NCBI RefSeq assembly: GCF_020829595.1
Contig: NZ_JAIVFW010000013.1
Coordinates: forward strand, 1 to 64,000
DNA from: Nostoc sp. CHAB 5844
Lineage (GTDB): Bacteria > Cyanobacteriota > Cyanobacteriia > Cyanobacteriales > Nostocaceae
Direction of reading: 5' to 3'
Length of the DNA stretch: 64,000 bases
Shown: positions 26,222 to 35,168 of the stretch, piece after piece
Numbering within the stretch: position 1 is the first letter of the stretch
Layout: each line of letters opens with the position of its first letter
Position numbers and translations under genes: made by a program
Notes under the pieces: model-generated
Databases searched by the model: none
The model's input: only the letters and a program-made list of their open reading frames with translations
Told to the model about the DNA's origin: nothing

Positions 26222-26545
26222 TCACGGCAACCTCGCAAAAATCGCCTCCCAAGTTTTGGCATTTGTCCAATAAGCACCATGCGAACGGGGGAATGGCTGT
26301 TTACTAATTACCTCTTCATCCTGAACTTTAGGAAAAATTTTACTACCCACATAGCTAAGAAAATCTCGTAAATCGTAAATATTTAACCATTTTGGGAAAT
26401 CTCCTGGCAGTGGTTGACCATATTCTAAACTGCACAAAGCGTTAATCTCATATAAAAACGGTGCTTGAGAACCCACAGTAACCAATAATTTCACCACATC
26501 ATATAGTAGTGGTTGCTGCACCAACAAATCTACACAGGCGGGAGT
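26222..26545 (-). pseudogene. C-terminal fragment, possibly alpha/beta-hydrolase-like
   Basis: About 100 residues ending QPFPRSHGAYWTNAKTWEAIFARLP. The region FPKWLNIYDLRDFLSYVGSKIFPKVQDEEV looks like the end of cyanobacterial lipase/alpha-beta-hydrolase-like proteins, where a conserved Asp and His lie near the C-terminus. There is no ATG; the frame runs upstream into heptad-like repeat DNA (ggggtgtaa type, 26540-26570). I read it as a truncated gene, and the family call is tentative. Confidence 0.4.
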
Positions 26546-26707
26546 AAGGGTGCAGGGGTGTAACGGTTTTAATAATTTTGCGGTTCAACTTTGGAGTGTG
26601 TAAAGTTGATACAGCAGATAGCCTTCAAGCTTTTATATATGCAAAATAGAAATTTGTAGGAACTGCAATTTAAAACTAAGTTAGTAAATCGGTATTTTTC
26701 AGTCAGT

Positions 26708-26938
26708 ATGATGGAGCAAAATGATCATCACCAGCGCCGCGCCGCTGATAAAGAGTTTCAGGAATCTCTCAACCAGTTGGAAGGTATTTTACACGAAAGT
26801 CTGACTGAGAACGAAGAAGCGCAGACTGAGGAGATAACTGAAGACGAATTTGATAATGAATTGACAGATATTGATTTAGCGGCTTTTGAGGACGCGGTTG
26901 CTGATATTGAACAATATCTAGAAGAAAAGGCAAAGTGA
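26708..26938 (+). CDS. Small acidic protein of unknown function
   Basis: A 76-residue, very acidic protein (MMEQNDHHQRRAADKEFQES ... DIEQYLEEKAK), all-helical in appearance and without cysteine or membrane segments. Two ATG codons stand in tandem, and either may start it. The composition and codon use look like a genuine conserved cyanobacterial small protein. Its stop is 8 bp from the convergent methyltransferase gene. Function unknown. Confidence 0.65.
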   Translation: MMEQNDHHQRRAADKEFQESLNQLEGILHESLTENEEAQTEEITEDEFDNELTDIDLAAFEDAVADIEQYLEEKAK

Positions 26939-26945
26939 TGCTTCT

Positions 26946-27728
26946 TTAGCTTACAGCCATTTGTCGCCGAGCTTCGTACAACATTAAAGCAGCTGCGATC
27001 GCCACATTCAAGGACTCAACTCCTGGACTCAGGGGAATTTGAACTTGTTTATCTGTCATCTTTGCTAAGTCTGCTGATAAACCAGCGCCTTCATTCCCCA
27101 ACAAAATTAAACTGGGTTTACACCAGTCAATTTCCCAATAGGTTAATGTTGCTGTTGGTAAAGTAGCTATGATTTGCATTCCCGCCTGCTGACTTTGTTG
27201 GACTGTCGCTGTTAAATCTTCACTCACTGCCATATTTAAGCGAAACCATTGTCCAGCTGTAGCACGCAGCACTTTGGGATTATCTAAATCTACACTATCC
27301 TCACTCAGCCACAATCCCGATGCACCTGCTGCTGCTGCTGTGCGGATAATTGTTCCCAAATTACCGGGGTCTTGGATGGTTTCTAAAGCTAAGACAATAC
27401 CACTAAATGGTACTTGATTTCGGGATTCGCTACGTTTTGCTGTGGCGACTACTCCATCTGGTTGAATTGTAGTCGCGATCGCCCCTAAAATTTCCTCACT
27501 GACAATTTCTGCGCGATCGCAGCGACTACACACTTCTTCCCACAAAGAAGCATGAGATGCTTGCCAGTCTGGTGTACAACACACCGTAACTAACGGATAA
27601 TTCACCGCACAAGCTTCTTCCAACAAATGCGTTCCTTCCAGCAAAAATAATTCCTGCTTGTGCCGCTCTTTTGTAGAGTGCAGCTTACGGATTTGCTTGA
27701 CTAGGGAATTCTGTAAACTAGTTAACAC
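26946..27728 (-). CDS. TrmH/SpoU family RNA 2'-O-methyltransferase
   Basis: A 260-residue SAM-dependent ribose methylase of the SPOUT (trefoil knot) class. Motif 1 IQDPGNLGTIIRTAAAAGASGLWLSEDSVDLDNPKVLRATAG, motif 2 LILLGNEGAGLS and motif 3 IPLSPGVESLNVAIAAALMLYEARRQ are complete. An N-terminal substrate-binding domain (LHSTKERHKQELFLLEG) resembles rRNA methylases such as RlmB/TsnR. I start at the GTG at 27728 (VLTSLQNSLVKQIRKLHS); the nine codons before it are repeat-derived. The target nucleotide cannot be told. A tRNA-Leu gene lies just upstream on the same strand. Confidence 0.88.
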   Translation of the reverse strand: MLTSLQNSLVKQIRKLHSTKERHKQELFLLEGTHLLEEACAVNYPLVTVCCTPDWQASHASLWEEVCSRCDRAEIVSEEILGAIATTIQPDGVVATAKRSESRNQVPFSGIVLALETIQDPGNLGTIIRTAAAAGASGLWLSEDSVDLDNPKVLRATAGQWFRLNMAVSEDLTATVQQSQQAGMQIIATLPTATLTYWEIDWCKPSLILLGNEGAGLSADLAKMTDKQVQIPLSPGVESLNVAIAAALMLYEARRQMAVS

Positions 27729-27734
27729 AATTAA

Positions 27735-27858
27735 AGGCAAAAGTAAAAAGCGCAAAGTAGGCGGTGTCGGTTTCCGTCCCGCCTAACTTTGTAAGAAGGC
27801 AAAAGTCAAAACTAAAAGATTTATTCTTTTGCCTTTTACTTTTTACCTTTTAACTTTC
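27735..27858. repeat. Inverted heptad block between tRNA-Leu and methylase
   Basis: Left part ggcaaaagtaaaaag (27735-27750), a middle piece with tgtcggtttccgtcccgcct, then ggcaaaagtcaaaac and the complementary ttttgccttttactttttacc (27828-27849). The arms can pair in RNA. Confidence 0.6.
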
Positions 27859-27860
27859 AA

Positions 27861-27942
27861 TGCGGAACCCGGGACTTGAACCCGGAAGCCTTGCGGCACT
27901 AGAACCTGAATCTAGCGCGTCTGCCAATTCCGCCAGTTCCGC
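27861..27942 (-). tRNA. tRNA-Leu (CAG)
   Basis: On the minus strand the cloverleaf is complete. The acceptor GCGGAAC pairs with GTTCCGC, followed by discriminator A. The D-arm contains GGCGGAATTGGCAGACGC. The anticodon stem CTAGA/TCTAG holds the loop TTCAGGT, giving anticodon CAG. A long variable arm (TGCCGCAAGGC) marks a class II tRNA, and the T-arm has GGGTTCAAGTCCC. CCA is not encoded. Confidence 0.95.
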
Positions 27943-28288
27943 TGGTATCGGTTTTTATATCGACAATTTCTAATTATTACTCAATTATTTATTTTTGTCA
28001 ACTAATTTCCAAATATCTGTGTTATAGATATTCCAGATCAAAGATTGGGAACTATGATGGGTGGTTGGGTTTTCCTCAAACCAAAGTCCAGTATCTATGG
28101 AGTATTGCGATCGCTACTGAGCGTAATTTCCCAATACACCTTAGACTAAACTATGGTTATTTTTAGCCCTCAGTTTCCGTCAAAAAATATATTGCTTTAT
28201 ACAATATGTAGACAAATTAAATCTTTACTGTAGAATCAAAACCAACTTCAACCCTTGAAAATTACGTATTATTTTTGGAGGTAGGCTT
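27943..28288. other. Spacer between tRNA-Leu(CAG) and murA
   Basis: AT-rich spacer holding divergent promoters. It contains a HIP1-like site near 28108 and no coding sequence. Its last bases carry the strong Shine-Dalgarno GGAGG at 28277-28281 discussed under murA. Confidence 0.4.
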
Positions 28289-29662
28289 ATTAATCCTTCT
28301 ACCAGCTTACCAGATGCCAAGCTTGCACCTCAAGCAGACTCCTCAGTCTTGCAAATTTGGGGCGGGCATCCTTTGCACGGTCATGTAACAATTAGCGGAG
28401 CAAAAAATTCAGCACTGGTAATCATGGCTGGAGCATTGCTCTGTTCTGGAGATTGCCGCATCCGCAATGTTCCCTTGTTAGCGGATGTAGAAAAAATGGG
28501 ACAAGTTTTATCAGCGTTGGGTGTACGCGTTACACGCCAAGGCGACATTTTAGATATTAATGCCAGCCACATTAGTACATCTCAAGCTCCCTACGAACTC
28601 GTGACTCAACTACGAGCCAGTTTTTTTGCTATTGGTTCCATACTGGCAAGGCTAGGAGTAGCACAAATGCCATTACCTGGAGGCTGTGCAATTGGCGCAA
28701 GACCAGTTGATTTGCACGTCCGAGGACTGCAAGCAATGGGAGCCGAAGTCCAAATTGAACATGGCATTTGTAATGCGTATGTTCCCGGTGGTGGCAAATT
28801 AAAAGGAGCCAAAATTTACCTCGACACTCCTAGCGTGGGAGCAACAGAAACATTGATGATGGCTGCCACACTTGCAGATGGTGAAACTATCATCGAAAAT
28901 GCTGCCCGTGAGCCAGAAGTTGCCGATTTGGCGAATTTCTGTAACGCAATGGGAGCCAAAATTCACGGTGCTGGCACTAGCATCATTACAATTGTGGGTG
29001 TTCCCCAATTGCATTCTGTTAACTACAGCATTATCCCCGATCGCATTGAAACTGGCACCTTTTTGGTGGCTGGTGCAATTACACGTTCTGAAATCTCCTT
29101 ATCCCCAGTCGTACCAGACCATTTAATTCCCTTGATTGCCAAACTCCGGGAAATTGGTGTACCTATCATTGAAGAAGCCCCAGACTGCTTGCGGCTACTG
29201 CCTGCGGAAACTCTCAAGGCGACATATATTGAAACCTTGCCACATCCTGGCTTCCCCACAGATATGCAAGCACCGTTTATGGCGTTGCTCACCTTGGCTG
29301 AAGGTGACAGCATCATTAACGAATCTGTCTTTGAAAATCGCTTGCGTCATGCTTCCGAGTTAAATCGCTTAGGCGCAGATATTCGTGTCAAAGGCAATGC
29401 CGCCTTTGTCCGAGGAGTCCCAATGTTATCAGGTGCGCCAGTATTAGGCACAGACCTGCGAGCATCGGCTGCCCTAGTCTTAGCAGGACTCGCCGCTGAA
29501 GGACAAACTACCTTTCAAGGATTGCATCACCTAGATCGCGGCTACGATCGCCTTGATCTGAAGTTGCAACAATTAGGCGCTAAAATCAAGCGCGTGAAAG
29601 AAGTAGCAACACCAGAGTTAACACCTAATGGTAGTACCTCGCCAGTAACAATTTCGACTTAG
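28289..29662 (+). CDS. murA: UDP-N-acetylglucosamine 1-carboxyvinyltransferase (MurA)
   Basis: Transfers enolpyruvate from PEP to UDP-GlcNAc, the first committed step of peptidoglycan synthesis. The active-site loop [13 protein letters not shown] with catalytic Cys is clear (Cys133 counted from 28289), as are SGAKNSAL at the UDP site and the final [19 protein letters not shown]. The first canonical start, TTG at 28349, lacks a Shine-Dalgarno. The frame is open upstream with a family-like leader ([20 protein letters not shown]), and GGAGG at 28277-28281 sits 7 nt before ATT at 28289. I therefore propose a non-canonical ATT start (457 codons of protein); the TTG at 28349 is the fallback. Confidence 0.85.
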   Translation: MNPSTSLPDAKLAPQADSSVLQIWGGHPLHGHVTISGAKNSALVIMAGALLCSGDCRIRNVPLLADVEKMGQVLSALGVRVTRQGDILDINASHISTSQAPYELVTQLRASFFAIGSILARLGVAQMPLPGGCAIGARPVDLHVRGLQAMGAEVQIEHGICNAYVPGGGKLKGAKIYLDTPSVGATETLMMAATLADGETIIENAAREPEVADLANFCNAMGAKIHGAGTSIITIVGVPQLHSVNYSIIPDRIETGTFLVAGAITRSEISLSPVVPDHLIPLIAKLREIGVPIIEEAPDCLRLLPAETLKATYIETLPHPGFPTDMQAPFMALLTLAEGDSIINESVFENRLRHASELNRLGADIRVKGNAAFVRGVPMLSGAPVLGTDLRASAALVLAGLAAEGQTTFQGLHHLDRGYDRLDLKLQQLGAKIKRVKEVATPELTPNGSTSPVTIST

Positions 29663-29676
29663 GAATTAGGGACGAA

Positions 29677-29721
29677 GGGGTATAAGGGTGTCAGGGTTTT
29701 GAACACATACACCCTTACCCC
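29677..29721. repeat. Hairpin-forming ggggtaagggtgt repeat after murA
   Basis: ggggtataagggtgt (29677-29691) pairs with acacccttacccc (29709-29721). It lies 15 bp past the murA stop and could act as a transcript 3' end, though no T-run follows. Related gggtgtaaggg segments occur at 9803-9830 and 26545-26565. Confidence 0.5.
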
Positions 29722-29861
29722 CTTACACCCTCCCAAACTTGTTACGGAATTCCTACTCAGTTGGATGGGCATTTCCCACCCTACTTAATCGTTATACTAG
29801 CTGTGGATGGCTGTTGATTGAACAGCCAAATTCCTACATTTGTGTTCAAGCTGGCTACATC

Positions 29862-30737
29862 ATGTCATTCATCAAAACCCCGCTAATTGGTTTAAAAGCT
29901 GACTCCTTTCGTCATCCCTTAGACTTAGAATCTACCAAAGCTCTCAAACAGATACCTGGTATTGATTTGATGGTGCGAAATTGGCTTGGGCCAATGGCGG
30001 AGCAGGTTTTTTATGTAGAAAATATTGCTTCTAGTGTTTTAGTCAGTGAAAATCAACTGCCCCATTTACATAAATTATTATTAGAAGCTTGCAAAACTTT
30101 AGATATTGAGCCTCCCCAATTATATGTGCGGCAACATCCGGCTCCCAATGCCTATACTTTTGCCATGCGGGGTAAGCAGCCTTTTGTTGTACTGCACACA
30201 TCGTTGATAGATATCCTGACACCAGAAGAAATTCAGGCAGTAATTGCCCATGAATTAGGGCATCTCAAATGCGACCACAGCGTTTACTTAACCCCTGTAA
30301 ATTTATTGATTTTGGCTGCGGCAATTGTGCCAAATGTGGGAAATTTGTTGGCTCAAGCTATACAAACACAACTTTTAGAATGGGTACGCTGTGCTGAGTT
30401 TACCTGCGATCGCGCCGCTTTGTTAGCCACTCAAAATCCTAAAGTTGTGATGTCTGTACTGATGAAACTCGCAGGTGGTTCACCAATACTCGCACCGCAA
30501 CTCAACCTTGATGCCTTTATTGCCCAAGCCCGTGCCTACGATGATATTAGTAAAACAGAGTTGGGTGAAATGGTGAAAGCAGCCCGCACTGCCCAATTAA
30601 GCCATCCCGTACCAGTACTACGCGCTAGAGAAATTGACCGTTGGGCTAGTAGTCAAGAATATCAAACTTTACTGCAAACTCATGGGTTGAAAAATTCTGG
30701 TGAAGTCCCAGCGAAAGGCGGTTGGCGTAACTGGTAA
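29862..30737 (+). CDS. M48 family zinc metallopeptidase
   Basis: A 291-residue Ste24/HtpX-like peptidase. The zinc motif HELGH is at His130-Glu131-His134 in VIAHELGHLKCDH, and the downstream glutamate ligand is in EWVRCAEFTCDRAAL. A hydrophobic stretch NLLILAAAIVPNVGNLLAQAI follows the zinc motif. I start at the ATG at 29862 (MSFIKTPLIGLKADSFRHPLD), which matches the cyanobacterial family; the longer reading runs through spacer DNA. It is likely membrane-associated, and the substrate is unknown. Confidence 0.9.
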   Translation: MSFIKTPLIGLKADSFRHPLDLESTKALKQIPGIDLMVRNWLGPMAEQVFYVENIASSVLVSENQLPHLHKLLLEACKTLDIEPPQLYVRQHPAPNAYTFAMRGKQPFVVLHTSLIDILTPEEIQAVIAHELGHLKCDHSVYLTPVNLLILAAAIVPNVGNLLAQAIQTQLLEWVRCAEFTCDRAALLATQNPKVVMSVLMKLAGGSPILAPQLNLDAFIAQARAYDDISKTELGEMVKAARTAQLSHPVPVLRAREIDRWASSQEYQTLLQTHGLKNSGEVPAKGGWRNW

Positions 30738-30811
30738 ATTAACTATAATCTGCGGCAGGTCGTAGGCGATCGCCCTCATGTAAAATCTGGGTAAAGTGTC
30801 GAAATTAGCTG

Positions 30812-31726
30812 ATGACAAGGTTTCCCTACGACCAATTTGCCAAAGATTATCTTAAAGAATTGTTACAAACTTTAGGAGAAGTAGAAACTAGTCGGAAAGT
30901 GAAAGTTTCTGCGGAAATACAAGAGATAGATGTTTATTTCGCACCTACATTTCCCTCAACAGGCAATACAATAGAATTGGGTTTATTAGGAAAAATTGCG
31001 TCTATGCCTGCATTAATAGAACCCTTTAGAAATGCGGCTACAATTGCAGAAATTCGCAGTTGTATGAACAAGTTATTTGATATATTTGCTGAAATCAAGC
31101 GTCAGGCTAAAGTTGATAACAAGCGGGTTGTCGAATCAGAATTACCCCGATTATGGATTTTATCACCGACGGCTTCGGAATCTATATTAAAGGGTTTTAG
31201 AACTAGCCAAGACCCAGAGAACTGGGAAGTAGGTGTACACTTTTTCGGTGATTATTTCAGAACAGCAATTGTTGCAATTCATCAATTACCGTGTATTGAA
31301 GAAACACTATGGCTCAGAATTTTAGGAAAAGGCAGAGTCCAAAAACAAGCAATTGATGAACTAGAAGCACTGCCGCAAGATAATCCCTTACGCGCCAAAG
31401 CAATTGATTTATTATTGAGTTTAAAGACGACCTTGGAAGTAAATCAAAATATAGACGCAGAGGATAGAGATTTAATTATGCGCTTATCACCTATTTACGA
31501 ACAAAAATTAGCAGAGACTAAACAAGAAGGTATCCAAGAAGGTATCCAAGAAGGTATCCAAGCAGAACGCCGTCAGGTTATAGAGAATTTATGGCAATTT
31601 CGGTTTGGGTCTTTAGATACGGAATTAACAGGGATTATCGAACCTTTATTAGCATTATCACCAGAAGAGTTTACTCCTTTATTACTGCAATTATCCCGTG
31701 AAGAACTATTAGAGAGATTTCTGTAG
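30812..31726 (+). CDS. DUF4351/Rpn-like PD-(D/E)XK family protein
   Basis: A 304-residue protein of a large, multi-copy cyanobacterial family (opening MTRFPYDQFAKDYLKELLQTLGEVE) often labelled DUF4351 or Rpn-like. A nuclease-like core is suggested by EIQEIDVYFAP and ESELPRLWILSP. A C-terminal DUF4351-like part reads RFGSLDTELTGIIEPLLALSPEEFTPLLLQLSREELLERF. Between them is a perfect 12-bp tandem repeat, three copies at 31526-31561, encoding EGIQEGIQEGIQ. Such proteins are linked to mobile-element biology (Rpn promotes recombination in E. coli), but activity here is inference. Confidence 0.75.
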   Translation: MTRFPYDQFAKDYLKELLQTLGEVETSRKVKVSAEIQEIDVYFAPTFPSTGNTIELGLLGKIASMPALIEPFRNAATIAEIRSCMNKLFDIFAEIKRQAKVDNKRVVESELPRLWILSPTASESILKGFRTSQDPENWEVGVHFFGDYFRTAIVAIHQLPCIEETLWLRILGKGRVQKQAIDELEALPQDNPLRAKAIDLLLSLKTTLEVNQNIDAEDRDLIMRLSPIYEQKLAETKQEGIQEGIQEGIQAERRQVIENLWQFRFGSLDTELTGIIEPLLALSPEEFTPLLLQLSREELLERFL

Positions 31727-31877
31727 AGGATAAAAATTTTAGAAAAATAGGGCGATCGCGTGATTTACTAAATGAATGATAGCAAAAGGCTTGTAGTTAA
31801 TTTCATCAAGCAGGAGGAGTCACTGCAAATTTTGCCTACTCCTCCCATCCTCTCAAGCCAACACACAGAATGGTCAA

Positions 31878-32126
31878 ATGTTGGGTTATTTTATTATCGT
31901 CATCCGGCGCATTCCACTCGTAGTTGTAGCGAAACTCTGTGATGAAAACACGGCAAAATTCATCCAACTAATTTTGGAGTATAATCCCGAACCACCGTTT
32001 AATGCAGGCTCTCCGGAAACAGCAGGTAAAGTCACAAAACAAGTAAAACTTGCAGGGGCGGAAATTTTAGCAGCAACCTTGGCAGAATCTAAACAAGTAG
32101 CAATTCGCTTAGGGGTCAAGCCGTAA
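31878..32126 (+). pseudogene. C-terminal fragment of a DJ-1/PfpI family protein
   Basis: About 66 recognisable residues, KLCDENTAKFIQLILEYNPEPPFNAGSPETAGKV onward, match the end of cyanobacterial DJ-1/PfpI proteins. The cysteine-bearing catalytic half is absent, and the sequence before about 31935 is not family-like. It is therefore a truncated relic; a short product could still be made from the in-frame start at 31878. Confidence 0.5.
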
Positions 32127-32192
32127 TAATGACTCATTTAGCAATAAAATAGTCAAGAACTTCAGCTATATCAGCAATTTCATTCCACCATC

Positions 32193-33293
32193 ATGACAGA
32201 TGTCTCTAAGCCAATTAACCTCTGGGAATACGAGCAGTTAGCAAAGCAGCATCTATCGCAGATGGCTTATGATTACTACTGTAGTGGTGCTTGGGATGAA
32301 ATCACATTACGAGATAACCGTGCTGCCTTTGAACGGATGAAATTGCGCCCCCGGATGCTGGTAGATGTCAGCGATCGCAACTTAAGCACTTCTATTTTAG
32401 GACAGCATCTGCAACTACCCTTATTAATTGCACCGATGGCTTTCCAGTGTTTAGCCCACCCAGAAGGAGAACTGGCCACAGCCTTAGCAGCAGCCACCAC
32501 AGGCGTGGGTATGGTGTTGAGTACAATGGCCACAAAAACCTTGGAAGAAGTCGCTGCGGTAGGTGACAAACATCATGCCTTGCAGTGGTTCCAGCTTTAC
32601 ATCCACAAAGACCGAGGCTTGACCCGTAATCTGGTAGAAAGGGCTTATGCCGCAGGTTACCAAGCTCTCTGTTTGACAGTAGATGCACCTATCTTAGGAC
32701 GACGAGAACGGGATTTACGTAACGAATTTACCTTACCACCAGAGTTACATTTGGCAAACATTACAAATATTTCAGGATTGGATATTCCCCAAGAACCAGG
32801 CGAATCTGGATTATTTACCTATTTTGCCCAGCAATTAAACCCTGCGGTAACTTGGCGTGACTTGGAATGGTTACAGTCGTTATCTCCCTTACCTTTGGTA
32901 CTCAAAGGCATTTTACGAAGTGATGACGCTGTACGTGCAGTTGAGCATGGAGCCAAAGCAATTGTAGTTTCCAATCATGGTGGCAGACAACTCGATGGAG
33001 CGATCGCGTCTTTAGATGCACTCGCCCAGATAGTTGCAGCTGTCGATAATCAAGCACAAGTGCTGTTAGATGGCGGTATCCGTCGAGGCACAGACATCCT
33101 CAAAGCCTTGGCTGTTGGCGCAAAAGCCGTCCTTATCGGCCGTCCTATACTGTGGGGATTAGCTGTAGCAGGACAAGTTGGTGTATCTCATATCATCTCG
33201 CTATTAAAAGATGAATTAAGTGTGGCAATGGCTCTTAGTGGTTGTACATCCATACAAGATGTTGACTCTAGCTTAGTGACGATAAAACACTAA
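32193..33293 (+). CDS. FMN-dependent alpha-hydroxyacid oxidase (lactate/glycolate oxidase type)
   Basis: A 366-residue TIM-barrel flavoenzyme that oxidises L-2-hydroxy acids with FMN. It has the family opening NLWEYEQLAKQHLSQMAYDYYCSGAWDE, the FMN-binding APMAFQCLAHPEGE and the catalytic His262 in VSNHGGRQLDG, then DGGIRRGTDILKALAVGAKAVLIGRP. Nitrogen-fixing cyanobacteria are known to use a closely related enzyme as lactate oxidase, which consumes O2 and may help protect nitrogenase, whereas plant relatives are glycolate oxidases. The substrate must be tested. It is monocistronic, followed by tRNA-Leu(CAA). Confidence 0.9.
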   Translation: MTDVSKPINLWEYEQLAKQHLSQMAYDYYCSGAWDEITLRDNRAAFERMKLRPRMLVDVSDRNLSTSILGQHLQLPLLIAPMAFQCLAHPEGELATALAAATTGVGMVLSTMATKTLEEVAAVGDKHHALQWFQLYIHKDRGLTRNLVERAYAAGYQALCLTVDAPILGRRERDLRNEFTLPPELHLANITNISGLDIPQEPGESGLFTYFAQQLNPAVTWRDLEWLQSLSPLPLVLKGILRSDDAVRAVEHGAKAIVVSNHGGRQLDGAIASLDALAQIVAAVDNQAQVLLDGGIRRGTDILKALAVGAKAVLIGRPILWGLAVAGQVGVSHIISLLKDELSVAMALSGCTSIQDVDSSLVTIKH

Positions 33294-33352
33294 CTAGCAA
33301 AATTATTTGCAGTAGATTAGACGAATATGCTATCTTAGGAAAGTTGCACCAA

Positions 33353-33436
33353 GGGCGGGTGGCGAAACTGGTAGACGCACCACACTCAAAATGTGGCGGC
33401 CTTGCGGTCATAGGAGTTCGATTCTCCTCCTGCCCA
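33353..33436 (+). tRNA. tRNA-Leu (CAA)
   Basis: A complete class II cloverleaf. The acceptor GGGCGGG pairs with CCTGCCC (one G-U pair), discriminator A. The D-arm has GGCGAAACTGGTAGACGC. The anticodon stem CCACA/TGTGG holds the loop CTCAAAA, anticodon CAA. The variable arm is CGGCCTTGCGGTC and the T-arm GGAGTTCGATTCTCC. CCA is not encoded. Confidence 0.95.
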
Positions 33437-33680
33437 TTTTTTAAATTTTATAGCGATCGCTGTTGTCGTCGTTGACGATTTAGCAGTTCATATTATTCCC
33501 TTAGTAATTGCCTGATGCTGCGGTAAGCCAAGACTTTATTTACGACCGCATCCATCAACAATTGAGGGATAATCTCAAAAGCTTTAGTAGTTGAGCAATG
33601 CTAAGAGCGATCGCCGCAGCTAGTAATTAAGGTAAACTGGAAGTGATCGCTATTTTGATAACTGAGCAAGTTTCTCTTAA

Positions 33681-34072
33681 TTAGAGCATCAAGTTGTTCT
33701 GGCTGAAATTACTAACATTAAAGTTGTTGAGTGTAACTAAGGTAATAAAGCTTGCACTTCCACCAACGCCATCAGCGTCAATTTAATGAGAGTATTTGAG
33801 CCGGATTGTATGCCTCTAATGTAACCATCAGTGATTGGATTTGTGCCTGTGTAGGTCAGGTTAGCCAACAGAGATTGCACTAATAAAGCATCATTCGTAC
33901 TGCTGAAGTCGGTAATAGTATCAGTGCGATCGCTGAGGCTAGTGTAAACGAATTTATCATTACCAGTGCCACCAGTTAGCTTGTCGCTATCAGCACAACT
34001 GATAATTGTATCGTTACCAGTGCCACCGATCAAGGTATCATTTCCATTACGGTTATTTATCTGCTGCTTCAC
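33681..34072 (-). pseudogene. RTX (haemolysin-type Ca-binding) fragment with a frameshift
   Basis: The minus strand encodes NGNDTLIGGTGNDTIISCADSDKLTGGTGNDKF, i.e. GGxGxD-type calcium-binding nonapeptides, followed by the usual C-terminal domain TDTITDFSSTNDALLV. After NTLIK the frame changes: the annotated frame ends at 33737, while the +1 frame continues IDADGVGGSASFITLVTLNNF to a stop at 33681-33683, as expected for the family. One extra base in the TTT run at 33782-33784 would restore one ORF. The N-terminal, enzyme-bearing part is also missing. Confidence 0.65.
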
Positions 34073-34418
34073 ACAGGATTCATTCTGAATTCTGTTTGAT
34101 AAACCACCGTCAACACCAAAACTAGAGACTCAAAAGAGAGAACTTAGGCAGTGAGAGGAAAAATCAACACTAGCCATAAAAGTATAGAAATGTATTGGTA
34201 TAAGTGATGAAAATCCTGACATTCTTATTTCTTATGGTCTAGTTACAAGATACAACCTTGGTACGTAGCTGCTGTAATAGTCTCACCTGATACTAGTATT
34301 GGTGTATTGGCGGATAATCCGCTTAGAGCTTTCATAAAGAACTAGGAATTGCTTTGGCAATTTGTATTCTTTGTGAAAGCTACAAAATATTTTTTGCGTT
34401 GTTAGAAGGTGATGCATA
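34073..34418. other. Spacer between RTX relic and L,D-transpeptidase
   Basis: No convincing gene. A minus-strand open frame (34283-34579) overlaps the transpeptidase gene antisense and shows no family features. The region presumably holds the promoter for the transpeptidase. Confidence 0.4.
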
Positions 34419-34958
34419 ATGCAAACCCGAACTAGTAATGTTGGAATTCGTCGCTCAGGAAATTTTTGTACAAGTGTAGCGCTGCTGTTAGCAACTTTTT
34501 TCTCATCGGCGCTACCAACAACAGCTGACCCCAATTCTGTGATTGCAACAGCCGCGTCACTTAATAACAACAACATCAAAATATCTGACAGTCGGCAAGT
34601 ATCCCAACCTCGCAGGATTGAAATTGACCTATCCCAACAACGCTTACAGGCATGGGACGGTAAAAAGCTAATCTATTCGTTTCGTGTTTCTACAGGGAAA
34701 CGAGCCACACCCACACCCATAGGTAGATTTCATATTCAGTCTAAGCATCGTACCAATAGAATGCGGGGTAGTGGCTATGACATTCCTGATGTTCCTTACA
34801 CAATGTATTTTTATGAAGGCTATGCAATTCATGGTGCTTATTGGCATAACCGTTTTGGTACTCCAGTCAGCCACGGTTGCGTGAATTTGCCAGTCAAGCA
34901 GGCACGTAAGTTGTACAACTGGACAAAGCCAGGGACTTTAGTAGTAGTGCAACGGTAA
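34419..34958 (+). CDS. L,D-transpeptidase (YkuD domain)
   Basis: A 179-residue exported enzyme that cross-links peptidoglycan between meso-diaminopimelate residues or attaches proteins to it. A signal sequence (residues about 14-36) is followed by the YkuD domain from residue 65. The catalytic pattern is intact: His138 in AIHGAYWHNRFG and SHGCVNL with nucleophile Cys154. There is no LysM or PG-binding domain, so it is a minimal form. It is alone on its strand; a MITE-like repeat lies downstream. Confidence 0.92.
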   Translation: MQTRTSNVGIRRSGNFCTSVALLLATFFSSALPTTADPNSVIATAASLNNNNIKISDSRQVSQPRRIEIDLSQQRLQAWDGKKLIYSFRVSTGKRATPTPIGRFHIQSKHRTNRMRGSGYDIPDVPYTMYFYEGYAIHGAYWHNRFGTPVSHGCVNLPVKQARKLYNWTKPGTLVVVQR

Positions 34959-35012
34959 AGCTGAATTTAGATGATTTTGTGGAGGATGGGCTTTTTGCCT
35001 GTCCTTTATTTT

Positions 35013-35168
35013 TGTGTAATGTAACGCGATGTGCAACTTACTTTTGGAAACCCCACTTCCATTCCTCTCCCCTGCCAGGAGAGAGGCTTTGATTCTTGCT
35101 CCCCTTCCCTCGTAGGGAAGGGGTTGGGGGTTAGGTTTGAAAGAAAGTTGCACACGGCGTAATGTAGA
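35013..35168. mobile_element. MITE-like element, about 155 bp
   Basis: Imperfect terminal inverted repeats: the left end tgtaatgtaacgcgatgtgc with caactta, and the right end, whose reverse complement reads tacattacgccgtgtgcaac with tttc. Inner hairpins cctctcccctgccaggagag and ccccttccctcgtagggaag follow, then gggg. Open frames across it are repeat artefacts. Confidence 0.5.
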
